A DNA stretch of 64,000 bases from Polaromonas sp. CG_9.7 (lineage in GTDB: Bacteria > Pseudomonadota > Gammaproteobacteria > Burkholderiales > Burkholderiaceae_C). The stretch lies in assembly GCF_015752205.1 (NCBI RefSeq), contig NZ_JADOVG010000005.1, forward strand, positions 62,001-126,000, written 5' to 3'. The notes beneath the pieces are model-generated. The model searched no databases, was not told where the DNA came from, and saw nothing but the letters and a program-made list of their open reading frames with translations. The position numbers were made by a program, and so were the translations under genes. This document shows, piece by piece, positions 56,189-64,000 of this stretch (its first letter is position 1; the number at the start of each line of letters is the position of its first letter).

Positions 56189-57241
56189 ATGCCCCTGCTC
56201 CCCTATGCCCTGGCCCGCCCCTTTTTATTCGGATTCGACCCCGAGACCGCCCATGACCTGACCATGGCGTCACTGGCGCGCACCCAGGGCACGCCGCTGT
56301 CAGCCCTGTATTGCGGCACGCGGGTCAGCGATCCGATCGAGCTTGCCGGCTTGAGCTTTCCCAACCGGGTGGGCTTGGCCGCCGGGCTGGACAAGAACGC
56401 CCGCTGCATCGACGGACTGGCAGCCATGGGATTCGGCTTTGTCGAGGTCGGCACGGTGACGCCGAAAGCCCAGCCTGGCAACCCGAAGCCACGCATGTTC
56501 CGCCTGCCCGAGGCCAATGCATTGATTAACCGCCTGGGCTTCAACAACGACGGGCTGGACGCTTTCCTTGCCAACGTGCAGAAGTCGAGCATCCGCAAGC
56601 CAGGCGCGAAAAGCCCGTTGCTGCTGGGCCTGAACATCGGCAAAAACGCCGCCACGCCGATTGAAAACGCGGTGGACGATTACCTGATCTGCCTCGACGG
56701 CGTGTACCCGCATGCCGACTACGTGACCGTCAATATTTCCAGCCCCAACACCAAGAACCTGCGCGCGCTGCAAAGCGACGAGGCGCTGGACGCCCTGCTT
56801 GGCCAGATTGCCGAACGCCGCGAGACACTGGCGGGCCGGCATGGCAAGCGGGTGCCGATTTTTGTCAAGATTGCGCCCGATCTCGATGACGCGCAGGTCG
56901 AAGTGATTGCCGCCACTTTGAAACGCCACGCGATGGACGGCGTCGTCGCGACCAACACCACGCTGAGCCGCGACGCCGTCAAAGGCCTGCGACATGCCGA
57001 AGAAATGGGCGGCCTGAGCGGCGCGCCAGTGCTCGACGCCAGCAACCGCGTCATCGGCCAGTTGCGTGCCGCGCTGGGCACGAATTTTCCCATCGTCGGC
57101 GTGGGCGGCGTGATGAGCGGGCTGGATGCAGTGTCCAAGATCAAGGCCGGTGCCGACGTGGTGCAGATCTACACCGGCCTGATCTACAAAGGCCCGGCAC
57201 TGGTCGCCGAGGCTGCAAATTCAATTAAAAAGTGCCGCTAG
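56189..57241 (+). CDS. pyrD: Dihydroorotate dehydrogenase (quinone), class 2
   Basis: The 350-residue protein has the class 2 N-terminal membrane-associating helices ([23 protein letters not shown]), then [21 protein letters not shown], the catalytic Ser region [12 protein letters not shown], and the FMN-binding [12 protein letters not shown]. It oxidises dihydroorotate to orotate with ubiquinone in pyrimidine synthesis. Confidence 0.96.
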   Translation: MPLLPYALARPFLFGFDPETAHDLTMASLARTQGTPLSALYCGTRVSDPIELAGLSFPNRVGLAAGLDKNARCIDGLAAMGFGFVEVGTVTPKAQPGNPKPRMFRLPEANALINRLGFNNDGLDAFLANVQKSSIRKPGAKSPLLLGLNIGKNAATPIENAVDDYLICLDGVYPHADYVTVNISSPNTKNLRALQSDEALDALLGQIAERRETLAGRHGKRVPIFVKIAPDLDDAQVEVIAATLKRHAMDGVVATNTTLSRDAVKGLRHAEEMGGLSGAPVLDASNRVIGQLRAALGTNFPIVGVGGVMSGLDAVSKIKAGADVVQIYTGLIYKGPALVAEAANSIKKCR

Positions 57242-57264
57242 CTCAATACTGGCGGGCGCAAGCA

Positions 57265-57281
57265 GCTACTATTTTGATAGC
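57265..57281. repeat. 17-bp palindrome family copy
   Basis: GCTACTATTTTGATAGC, preceded by gcgcaagca, between pyrD and otnI. Confidence 0.7.
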
Positions 57282-57418
57282 TTAAAACACTTGAAAAGTG
57301 GCTTGAAGGTTGCCTGAAAGTGCGTAGGGCGTGCATGTCGATTTCCATGCTGTTGTGATGCATGCGTTAGCGCATGGCGGGGCACCACCTGGTTGGCACG
57401 CTGCCGCTTTGCCCGCAC

Positions 57419-58252
57419 TCAGCGCGGCATCCACCCCAGGCCAGCCGAAGTTCCTCCTGGCTCGCCGCCCTTTTTCGGGCGGTATTCGCAGCCAATCCAG
57501 CCGTCCCAGTTGCAGCCCGCCGACACCTCGTCGATCACTCTGAACAGGTAGGAATAATTCATTTCGCCGATGTCCGGCTCGTGGCGCTCGGGCACACCGG
57601 CCACCTGAAAGTGCCCGACAGCGCCCGTGGGCAGGTACTTGCGGATTTTCATGGCCACATCGCCTTCGACAATCTGGCAGTGGTAGAGGTCCATCTGCAC
57701 CTTGAGGTTGGGCGCGCCGACCTCGGCAATGATCTCGTGTGCGTGGTCCTGCCGGTTCAGGAAGAAACGCGCAATGTCCCGCGTGTTGATCGGCTCAATC
57801 AACACGTCGCGCCCACACTTCGCCGCCTCGCCCGCCGCCCAGCGCAGGTTTTCCACATAGAGCGGCTGTGTGTCCTCGCGCTCCTGCCCTTCGGCCACCA
57901 AACCGGCCATCACATGAATACGCGGGCAATCCAGCGCTTCGGCGTAGTCAAGGGCGAGCAGCACACCGGCACGAAACTCCGCCTCGCGGCCAGGCACGCT
58001 GGCTGTGCCTCGGTCACCGGACTTGTCCCAGGCCATGGCAATGGAGGCGGCATCGACGCCACCGGGTGGCGCATTGAACAACACCTGCTGCAATCCATTG
58101 GCTTTCAAGCGCGCAGCCAGTTCAGGTTTGTCGAAGGCATACGGAAAAAGAAACTCTACCGCTTTGAAGCCGTCAGCGGCTGCCGCTTCAAAGCGGTCCA
58201 GAAACGGCAGTTCGGGGTACATCATGGACAGGTTGGCTGCAAATTTCGGCAT
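57419..58252 (-). CDS. otnI: 2-oxo-tetronate isomerase (hydroxypyruvate isomerase family)
   Basis: The 277-residue TIM-barrel protein matches the Hyi/OtnI family: [70 protein letters not shown] and [12 protein letters not shown]. The context of otnC, otnK and ltnD indicates the 2-oxo-tetronate isomerase role. It is the last gene of the minus-strand operon, 95 bp after otnC with a repeat remnant between. Confidence 0.87.
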   Translation of the reverse strand: MPKFAANLSMMYPELPFLDRFEAAAADGFKAVEFLFPYAFDKPELAARLKANGLQQVLFNAPPGGVDAASIAMAWDKSGDRGTASVPGREAEFRAGVLLALDYAEALDCPRIHVMAGLVAEGQEREDTQPLYVENLRWAAGEAAKCGRDVLIEPINTRDIARFFLNRQDHAHEIIAEVGAPNLKVQMDLYHCQIVEGDVAMKIRKYLPTGAVGHFQVAGVPERHEPDIGEMNYSYLFRVIDEVSAGCNWDGWIGCEYRPKKGGEPGGTSAGLGWMPR

Positions 58253-58279
58253 GGCGATCTTTGTGAGGTGATAAAAAAA

Positions 58280-58310
58280 CCGTTTAAATTGATAGCTGCT
58301 TGCGCATTCA
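58280..58310. repeat. 17-bp palindrome family remnant
   Basis: The right half AAATTGATAGC followed by tgcttgcgcattca is kept; the left arm is degraded. It lies between otnC and otnI. Confidence 0.5.
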
Positions 58311-58347
58311 GGGAAAGGGCTACAGCCTGATTGAACCCATATTCAGC

Positions 58348-59031
58348 CTACCAGCGCGCTCCGAAGGTCTGGCGCAACGCGTCGATCTGCTCTGCGCTCA
58401 GGGGCAGCGGCGGCGACGCTGCCAACACCATCAGCCGTGCGGTTTCTTCCAGCTCTTCCAGCACGGCCATGGCGGATGCGGGACTGTCGTGCCAGACATT
58501 CGGTCCGAGCCGGGCCAGCATCACTGCGCGTACGGGCGTTCCTTGCTGCCCGTAATGCGTGATGGCCTGCGCCACTTTGGCTGCGGCTGCGCAATCGCCG
58601 GGCCGGTGGTAGTCAATGAGCGGCACATGACCCACCTTCATGACAAAGTAAGGCGTGATGGGCGGCAACAACTCTTCACCCGTGGCGCACAGGCTCAATG
58701 CGACGCAGTGCGTGCTGTGGGTATGAATCACGCACTGCGTTGCCGGGTCAAACGGTTCGGCCGAGGCATAAATGCCGGCATGCAGCGCAAGGGTCTTGCT
58801 GGCGGTGTCGCCACTTAGCTGCCTTGCGTTGGCGTCAAGCCGCGCCAGACGTGCCGGGTCCAGATAACCCAGGCAGGCATCGGTGGGTGTGATCAAAAAG
58901 CCCCCGCCTTCGGATGCCGCCAGCCGCACGCTGATATTGCCTGCAGTGGCATGCACGTAACCCCGGTCAAACAGGCTTTTTCCCACGCGGCAAATTTCTT
59001 CGCGCGCCCGGGTTTCGCTCAGCCCTGTCAT
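58348..59031 (-). CDS. otnC: 3-oxo-tetronate 4-phosphate decarboxylase (class II aldolase)
   Basis: The 227-residue protein has the class II aldolase/adducin fold: GNISVRL, ITPTDACLGYLDP, the metal ligands in IHTHSTHCVAL, and GPNVW near the C-terminus. OtnC decarboxylates 3-oxo-tetronate 4-phosphate to dihydroxyacetone phosphate. I chose the ATG at 59031 because relatives start MSETxxREEICR; the frame is open up to 59100. Confidence 0.87.
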   Translation of the reverse strand: MTGLSETRAREEICRVGKSLFDRGYVHATAGNISVRLAASEGGGFLITPTDACLGYLDPARLARLDANARQLSGDTASKTLALHAGIYASAEPFDPATQCVIHTHSTHCVALSLCATGEELLPPITPYFVMKVGHVPLIDYHRPGDCAAAAKVAQAITHYGQQGTPVRAVMLARLGPNVWHDSPASAMAVLEELEETARLMVLAASPPLPLSAEQIDALRQTFGARW

Positions 59032-59116
59032 GTCGCCCGCCAGGCAACCGCAAGAAAGACCGCTGTTCGCATCGGTGGCAACGCCGCTATAAAACGGCAA
59101 ACGTGGTGGCGGTGCT

Positions 59117-60469
59117 TCATGCCAGCATGGTAAAGGCTTTGGTGAAGAAATCGTCGCTGCCGAAGTTGCCGGACTTCAGCGTCAGGTGCAGTCCATCGTG
59201 GCTGGCCATGGCCGGCACGTACTGGATCGCAGCAGGGACATCGTCAGCCACTGGGGCGTCGGCGATGACCTTCGGAGCAGATCGCGGGGACGCTGGTCTG
59301 GCGTGACACCACGGCACACCGGGATCAATCTGCGGGCCGATCTGTAGTTGCGTGACGCCCAGCGCCTGCACACAGGCGCCCGAGGTTTCACCCCCTGCCA
59401 CCACAAGCTGCCCTACACCGCATTCCACCAGGCCGCGCGCCACTGTCGCCAAGGTACGCTCGACCAGCGCACCGGCTTGTTCGGCACCCAACCGTGACTG
59501 CACGGCTTTGACGTCAGCGCTATCGGCCGTGGAATACACCAGCACCGGACCCTGCGCCAGCAGCGGACGGGCCCACGCCAGCACTTCGGCCGCCACATCG
59601 ACGCCGGAGGCGACACGCAACGGTTCGATGGCGAAGGCGGGATGGCCCCGCTTGATGAAATCCAGCACCTGCCGGTTGGTCGCCAGCGAGCAACTGCCAG
59701 ACACCACCGCCTGCAGCCCCCCTGCAGCCGGCAAACGGCTGGCCTGCAGCGAAGGGGTGATGCCAAAGTTGGCCGGCAACCTGATCGCCACGCCGGAGCC
59801 TGCCGTTACCAATGGCATGCCCTTGAGGGCGCCGCCAAGAAGCAACAGATCCTCGTTGGACACGGCATCCACAATCGCCACGCCCACCCCTTCGGCTTGA
59901 AGTCGGGCCATGCGCTCGCGCACTGCGACTTCACCGAGCGCCACCACCCGGTGGTCGATCAGTCCGACACGTCGTCTGGTCTGGGCCTGCATCACCCGCA
60001 CCAGGTTGGCGTCTGCCATGGGCGTCAGTGGGTGGTTCTGCATGCCGCTTTCGTTGAGCAGCACGTCGCCGACGAACAGATAACCCTTGAATACGGTGCG
60101 CTGATTGTCGGGAAAAGCCGGGGTGGCAATGGTGAACCCGGTGTCAAGCGCGTCCATCAATGCATCCGTCACCGGTCCGATGTTGCCCTGAGCCGTGCTG
60201 TCGAAGGTTGAGCAATATTTGAAATAGATCTGCTGCGCGCCCCGGCCCTGCAGCCAGGCCAGCGCGGCCAGCGACTCCGCCACCGCCTGCTCAGCCGATA
60301 CGGTGCGCGACTTGAGGGCCACCACCACGGCGTCAACATCGGCGTCCAGGGGGCCGTCAGGCACACCAATGGTTTGCAGCACCCGCATGCCGGCGCGCAC
60401 CAGGTTGTTGGCCAGATCCGTGGCGCCGGTGAAATCGTCGGCGATGCAGCCGAGGCTGATCGGACTCAT
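59117..60469 (-). CDS. otnK: 3-oxo-tetronate kinase (DUF1537 family)
   Basis: The 450-residue kinase has the DUF1537 N-domain (LGCIADDFTGATDLANNLVRAGMRVLQTIG; IYFKYCSTFDSTAQGNIGPVTDAL) and the C-terminal nucleotide domain (VAGGETSGACVQALG). OtnK phosphorylates 3-oxo-tetronate for OtnC. It overlaps ltnD by 4 bp (ATGA). Confidence 0.92.
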   Translation of the reverse strand: MSPISLGCIADDFTGATDLANNLVRAGMRVLQTIGVPDGPLDADVDAVVVALKSRTVSAEQAVAESLAALAWLQGRGAQQIYFKYCSTFDSTAQGNIGPVTDALMDALDTGFTIATPAFPDNQRTVFKGYLFVGDVLLNESGMQNHPLTPMADANLVRVMQAQTRRRVGLIDHRVVALGEVAVRERMARLQAEGVGVAIVDAVSNEDLLLLGGALKGMPLVTAGSGVAIRLPANFGITPSLQASRLPAAGGLQAVVSGSCSLATNRQVLDFIKRGHPAFAIEPLRVASGVDVAAEVLAWARPLLAQGPVLVYSTADSADVKAVQSRLGAEQAGALVERTLATVARGLVECGVGQLVVAGGETSGACVQALGVTQLQIGPQIDPGVPWCHARPASPRSAPKVIADAPVADDVPAAIQYVPAMASHDGLHLTLKSGNFGSDDFFTKAFTMLA

Positions 60470-61359
60470 GCTTTTTTTGGCAACTCAATGCCCGGGAAAA
60501 TCTTGATTACGGCACTGTCGTCTTCATTGGCAAAACCGGCCGTCGAAGCCTGCATGAACATCTGGTGCGCGGTGGACGACAGCGGCAGCGGAAACTTGCT
60601 GGCGCGCGCCATGTCTAGCACAAGACCCAAGTCCTTGACAAAGATGTCCACTGCCGAGAGGGGCGTGTAGTCAGCCGCCAGCACGTGCGCCATGCGGTTT
60701 TCAAACATCCAGCTGTTCCCGGCGCTGTGCGTGATGACCTCGTACAGCGCAGCTGCATCCACCCCTTCGCGCAGTCCCAGTGCCATCGCTTCAGCAGCGG
60801 CCGCGATATGAACACCGGCCAGCAGCTGGTTGATGATCTTCACCTTGCTGCCCGCGCCGGCCGAATCGCCAAGTTTGTAGACCTTGGCAGCCATGGCATG
60901 AAGCACCGGTTCGGCTTTTGCATAAGCCGCTGGCGCGCCCGAGGTCATCATGGTCATTTCGCCACTTGCCGCCTTGGCCGCCCCGCCAGAGATGGGCGCG
61001 TCGATATAGAGCAGACCCAGTTCATTGAGGCGCTTTTCCAGGGCAATGGACCCGTTGGGGTCCACCGTCGAACACATCACGAAAACACTGCCTGGCCGCA
61101 TGGCCGCAGCACAGCCGTCGGGGCCAAACAGCACCGCCTCGGTTTGCGCGGCGTTAACCACTACCGAAACAATCACATCACATTGCCGGGCCAGTTCCGC
61201 CAGCGAAGGGCTGGCAAAAGCGCCGCCTTCCTCGGCAAACGCGCTTGCGATTTCTGGCCGAACGTCAAACACATGCGGTGCATATCCGGCGCGGCGCAGC
61301 GACTGCGCCATGCCTTTGCCCATGGCACCCAGACCCACCAAACCTGCGACTGGTGTCAT
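60466..61359 (-). CDS. ltnD: L-threonate (or D-erythronate-type) dehydrogenase
   Basis: The 297-residue beta-hydroxyacid dehydrogenase has the NAD loop GLVGLGAMGKGMAQSLRRAGY, DAPISGGAAKAASGEMTMM and KIINQLLAGVHIAAAAEAM with the catalytic Lys. With OtnI, OtnC and OtnK it forms the four-carbon acid sugar pathway, so LtnD is the best call. AAGGAG lies 6 bp before the ATG at 61359. Exact stereospecificity cannot be read. Confidence 0.88.
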   Translation of the reverse strand: MTPVAGLVGLGAMGKGMAQSLRRAGYAPHVFDVRPEIASAFAEEGGAFASPSLAELARQCDVIVSVVVNAAQTEAVLFGPDGCAAAMRPGSVFVMCSTVDPNGSIALEKRLNELGLLYIDAPISGGAAKAASGEMTMMTSGAPAAYAKAEPVLHAMAAKVYKLGDSAGAGSKVKIINQLLAGVHIAAAAEAMALGLREGVDAAALYEVITHSAGNSWMFENRMAHVLAADYTPLSAVDIFVKDLGLVLDMARASKFPLPLSSTAHQMFMQASTAGFANEDDSAVIKIFPGIELPKKA

Positions 61360-61369
61360 GTTCACTCCT

Positions 61370-62341
61370 TCAACCAAGGGTAATTTTTGCAAAGCTGGCA
61401 ACGCGTTTCCACTTTTGCGCGTCGGCCGCCATAAAGGCGCCCATGTCTGCGGCCGGCATGAAGCCAACCTCGGCACCACGGGACTCCATGGCGCGGATAA
61501 CTTCAGGCTCACGCATGATCTTTTGCAGCGCCTGCTCCAGGGCACTGACAACAGCAGGAGGGGTGCCTGCGGGCGCCGCGACGCCGTACCAGGCGCTGAC
61601 GTCAAACTCCGGCATGCCCAGCTCGACCAGCGTGGGCACGTCAGGCAGCGTCTTGCTGCGGCGAAGGGTTGTCACGGCAAGGGCTTTCACCGTACCGCCC
61701 TGGATCTGCCCCAGCACCGAAGGCAGGTTCTCGAACATCATCTCGACCTCCCCCGCGATCAGGCCTGTCACCGCGGCAGCGGCACCGCGGTAGGGAATGT
61801 GCGTGACAAACGTTCCCGACGTGCTTTTGAAAAGTTCGGCACTGAGGTGCAGCGAGGTGCCGTTGCCGTTCGAGGCGTAGTTCAACTTGCCGGGTTCGCG
61901 TTTGGCGCGTGCCAACAGGTCGGCAACCGAACCGATGCCGCTTTTGGGGTTGACCACCAGCACATTGGGCACACGGCCCAGCAAGGCAACCGGCGCAAGC
62001 TGCTCGGGCTTGTAGGGAAGGCTCGCATACAGCGCCGGGCTGATGGTCAGCGGCGGCGAAGCCATCAACAAGGTGTAGCCATCGGCTGGCGAGCGGGCCA
62101 CTTCAGCGGCGCCCACATTGCCGCCCGCCCCGGGTTTGTTGTCGATGACCACCGCTTGCCCGAGTTCCTGCGCCAGCCGGGAGCCGACGAGACGCGCCAT
62201 GTTGTCGATCAACCCACCTGGCGGAAAAGGCACGACCAAACGAATTGGCCGGGAAGGCCAGGTTTGTGCCATGGCAAGCTGTGGGGCGGCGAGTGCGGTG
62301 CCGCTCCACACAATGGCCTGTCGCCGCGTGATGGGTTTCAT
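61370..62341 (-). CDS. Tripartite tricarboxylate transporter substrate-binding protein (Bug family)
   Basis: The 323-residue protein has a signal peptide (about 1-25) and Bug/TctC signatures: RPIRLVVPFPPGGLIDNMARLVGSRLAQELGQAVVIDNKPGAGGNVGAAEVARSPADGYTLL. It should bind a carboxylate in the periplasm. It is 10 bp upstream of ltnD, so its ligand is probably the acid that the operon degrades. No TctA/TctB membrane partners lie nearby. Confidence 0.92.
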   Translation of the reverse strand: MKPITRRQAIVWSGTALAAPQLAMAQTWPSRPIRLVVPFPPGGLIDNMARLVGSRLAQELGQAVVIDNKPGAGGNVGAAEVARSPADGYTLLMASPPLTISPALYASLPYKPEQLAPVALLGRVPNVLVVNPKSGIGSVADLLARAKREPGKLNYASNGNGTSLHLSAELFKSTSGTFVTHIPYRGAAAAVTGLIAGEVEMMFENLPSVLGQIQGGTVKALAVTTLRRSKTLPDVPTLVELGMPEFDVSAWYGVAAPAGTPPAVVSALEQALQKIMREPEVIRAMESRGAEVGFMPAADMGAFMAADAQKWKRVASFAKITLG

Positions 62342-62802
62342 GATTTTCTCCAGGTATTAAAAAAGGCCGCTGCGAGAACGGTGTGCAGATGCACGCGAAC
62401 AACGAACACTCAAGATAAAAATTTCGTTTTTCATGGCTTGCCTGTTGGTCTCACAACAGGGGATAACTTAAATTTCAGCCAATATTTATATGGTCATCCT
62501 ACAACTTTTTGGTGGTTTGCTCATCCTTGTTTACCCTGAGCATTTTGCAAACCCTCACTGATCTGGCTGAACATGCCGCGCCAGCAGGGTTCAAACGGGT
62601 TCTATAAAACCATGATCAGACGGAGCGTCGAGCGGTGCTGCAAGTGGATGTAGCGGCAAATATGCGTGCCAGGGCGCATCGCGTCTTTGGGGAGTTCACA
62701 CGGTATGAAAATCGTCTGATCGAATGCTGAGGCTTCAATTTTTCACACCGCCGTGTGCCGGCGAGGGATGCGAAACAAGCGTCCATGCACTGGGTGCGAG
62801 GC
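62342..62802. other. Intergenic region between the GntR gene and the catabolic operon
   Basis: No gene is supported in these 461 bp; frames here are short and unlike known proteins. It must hold the promoter of the catabolic operon. Perfect 9-bp arms GATCAGACG (62614-62622) and CGTCTGATC (62713-62721) lie 90 bp apart. I could not assign a GntR operator. Confidence 0.6.
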
Positions 62803-63576
62803 TTACCGCCGGGTGGCGCCGGACACCAGGGGGCTTGCCAATTGCACACCGGCCTCTTTCCAAAAGTCTGGATCGGCCTGCTCGATGCGCTCGATGGCGT
62901 TGTCCATGTGCTGTGCCGCAGCCCGGCGCGCCATGGTGGGGTCGCCCGCCTCTATGGCCGCAGCGATGGCTTCGTGTTCGTCGCGAACCTGGCGGGCAAA
63001 ATCCGCTCGCCGGGCCTCGTTGGCGCGGGTCACACGCGTCACCCCGCGCAAAAACTGGCGCAGGTAATCCAGCGTGCTGATGAGAAACGGATTTTGCGCA
63101 GCATCTGCAATAGCACGGTGGTAGTTCACGTCTTCATCGGCACCGTCGCCCCCGGCCTTGACCGCCTCGTCCAGGGCCACAATCGCCTGGCGAATGCGCG
63201 CGATGTCGGTTGCATTTCGGCGTTGCGCAGCAAGCGCCGCCACCTCTGCTTCCAGTGCGCGACGCACCTCCACCATTTGAATGACAGCCTGCCTGGACGC
63301 AGCCGAGCGGGTGTCGAAATTCAGCGGCGCAAACGCAGCCTGTCGCACAAACACCCCGCTGCCCTGGCGCGACTCGACCACGCCCAGCGACTTCAGCCGC
63401 GACACCGCCTCGCGCACCACTGTGCGGCTGACCGCAAACTGCTCGACCAGCGCAGCTTCGGTCGGCAGCTTTTCACCAGCGGCCGGCCGGCCCGCGCGGA
63501 TTTCGGCAGACAGTGCCTCGGCCACCCGTTCGGACAGATGCACGCCGGGCGTGATGGAATGAAAACGTTGGGTCAT
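62803..63576 (-). CDS. GntR/FadR-family (FCD) regulator
   Basis: The 257-residue protein has an N-terminal GntR HTH (AGEKLPTEAALVEQFAVSRTVVREAVSRLKSLGVVESRQGSGVFV) and a C-terminal FCD domain of about 150 residues with the metal-type residues NYHRAIADAAQN and DEHEAIAAAIEAGD. It is upstream of the tctC-ltnD-otnK-otnC-otnI genes on the same strand and is the likely repressor responsive to a sugar acid. Confidence 0.9.
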   Translation of the reverse strand: MTQRFHSITPGVHLSERVAEALSAEIRAGRPAAGEKLPTEAALVEQFAVSRTVVREAVSRLKSLGVVESRQGSGVFVRQAAFAPLNFDTRSAASRQAVIQMVEVRRALEAEVAALAAQRRNATDIARIRQAIVALDEAVKAGGDGADEDVNYHRAIADAAQNPFLISTLDYLRQFLRGVTRVTRANEARRADFARQVRDEHEAIAAAIEAGDPTMARRAAAQHMDNAIERIEQADPDFWKEAGVQLASPLVSGATRR

Positions 63577-63620
63577 GGAATGCTGAAACTTGTCATATCA
63601 CTTTACAACATTCTTGCGCC

Positions 63621-64000
63621 ATGGCGCCGCCCTTACTGGCCGACCCGGATTTCCTCAACAATGCTGCGCAGGGACGAAGCCAGGACTAAAACATTTGTAT
63701 TGCCTGAAACGAGGCCTGACTGGACCACGTCTTGAAGGCCAGCCGGGCGGGTTGCCTGGTCAATCCACCCGATGGGCATGAAACCGAACGGGTCATCCAC
63801 ATCGCCCCGGCCAAAACGCAGGGTGGTGATGGGCGCCGGTCAGAAACCATTTCGCGAGTGTCTGGAGCTGCTGCGCGCCGCAGGCATGAAGACGCACCTG
63901 ATCGGCGGCGCCGGCGAGTTCAATGCCAAGCAGGCGAATGACCAGGAAACGCGGCTCGCGGCAGGGCTGGAGCAGTCTGAGCGTCCGGCCGGCGTACTGC
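63621..64000 (+). pseudogene. Decayed NADPH-dependent 2,4-dienoyl-CoA reductase (fadH-like)
   Basis: In the frame from 63621 the sequence reads as the middle of FadH: LLADPDFLNNAAQGR, then the FeS site with Cys codons turned into TGA (63705, 63717), then LDHVLKASRAGCLVNP and HETE. A TAA lies at 63687. About 250 residues of FAD/NADPH domain are then missing. From 63823, one frame over, the C-terminal end of the same family follows (AGQKPFRECLELLRAAGMKTHLIGG). Stop codons, a large deletion and a frameshift mark a dead gene. It runs to or past the window end. Confidence 0.75.

Noticed and set aside
62490..62510. GntR operator (tggtcatcctacaa) before the binding-protein gene
   Set aside because: The symmetry is too weak and the similar string near 63590 has different spacing; not enough support.
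62614..62721. 9-bp inverted repeats GATCAGACG/CGTCTGATC as ends of a mobile element
   Set aside because: Only about 100 bp apart, with no transposase and no target duplication seen; kept only as a note.
63687..63719. Reading the TGA codons of the fadH remnant as selenocysteine
   Set aside because: A TAA is also present, about 250 residues are deleted and the frame shifts later; decay explains it.

Overview
The window looks like a chromosomal segment of a GC-rich betaproteobacterium of the family Comamonadaceae (Polaromonas/Rhodoferax-like). This rests on protein character (FtsH, RlmE, GlmM, FolP, PrlC, PyrD), on gene orders such as surE-pcm-nlpD, and on a 17-bp AT-rich palindromic intergenic repeat scattered through it. 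The assignment is from memory of these families, not from a database search. I saw no rRNA, tRNA, CRISPR array, insertion sequence or prophage.

Layout. 1-6136: end of an imelysin gene, a frameshifted DUF1513 gene, then an iron/haem block (bfd, tonB, exbB, exbD, hemP), a haem-binding GlcG/HbpS-like gene and a Bax-inhibitor-like membrane protein. 6199-10542: rlmD, an NlpD-like lipoprotein, pcm and surE on the minus strand, with no rpoS at its expected place. 10697-12876: quinone oxidoreductase, OlsB-like acyltransferase and a small orphan gene. 13068-16152: arsenic resistance (arsH, arsC, arsR, arsB). 16258-21399: YnfA, a universal stress protein, a SulP anion transporter, an AraC regulator divergent from a peroxiredoxin-like gene, and a GNAT acetyltransferase. 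21696-32101: an MdtABC-type RND efflux system plus outer-membrane factor; mdtB and mdtC are separated by 960 bp rich in repeats. 32484-35589: a DUF3149 protein, then a TetR-controlled stress module (AhpD-like protein, TetR, two glutathione transferases). 35632-36968: a minimal mer locus (merR, merT, merP, a GDCCVxC protein) without merA. 37103-45786: housekeeping genes (glmM, folP, ftsH, rlmE, yhbY, prlC) and a glutaredoxin-like protein. 45906-54611: malonate catabolism, with a LysR regulator and MadLM transporter on the plus strand converging on mdcABCDEGH on the minus strand. 54762-57241: DUF2062, rpiA, pyrD. 57419-63576: a threonate/erythronate-type catabolic operon (otnI, otnC, otnK, ltnD), a Bug-type binding protein and a GntR regulator. 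63621-64000: a decayed 2,4-dienoyl-CoA reductase gene.

How it works together. The genes form self-contained modules, each next to its own regulator: iron/haem uptake energised by TonB-ExbBD, arsenite sensing/reduction/export, mercury uptake, malonate import plus decarboxylation, and C4 sugar-acid catabolism. The items most worth a second look are the inverted pair of about 225-bp structured repeats between mdtB and mdtC (with one covarying base pair), the GDCCVxC gene in the merA-less mer operon, the 17-bp repeat family (one perfect copy lies inside the rlmD coding region), the paired TetR operators, and the decayed fadH.
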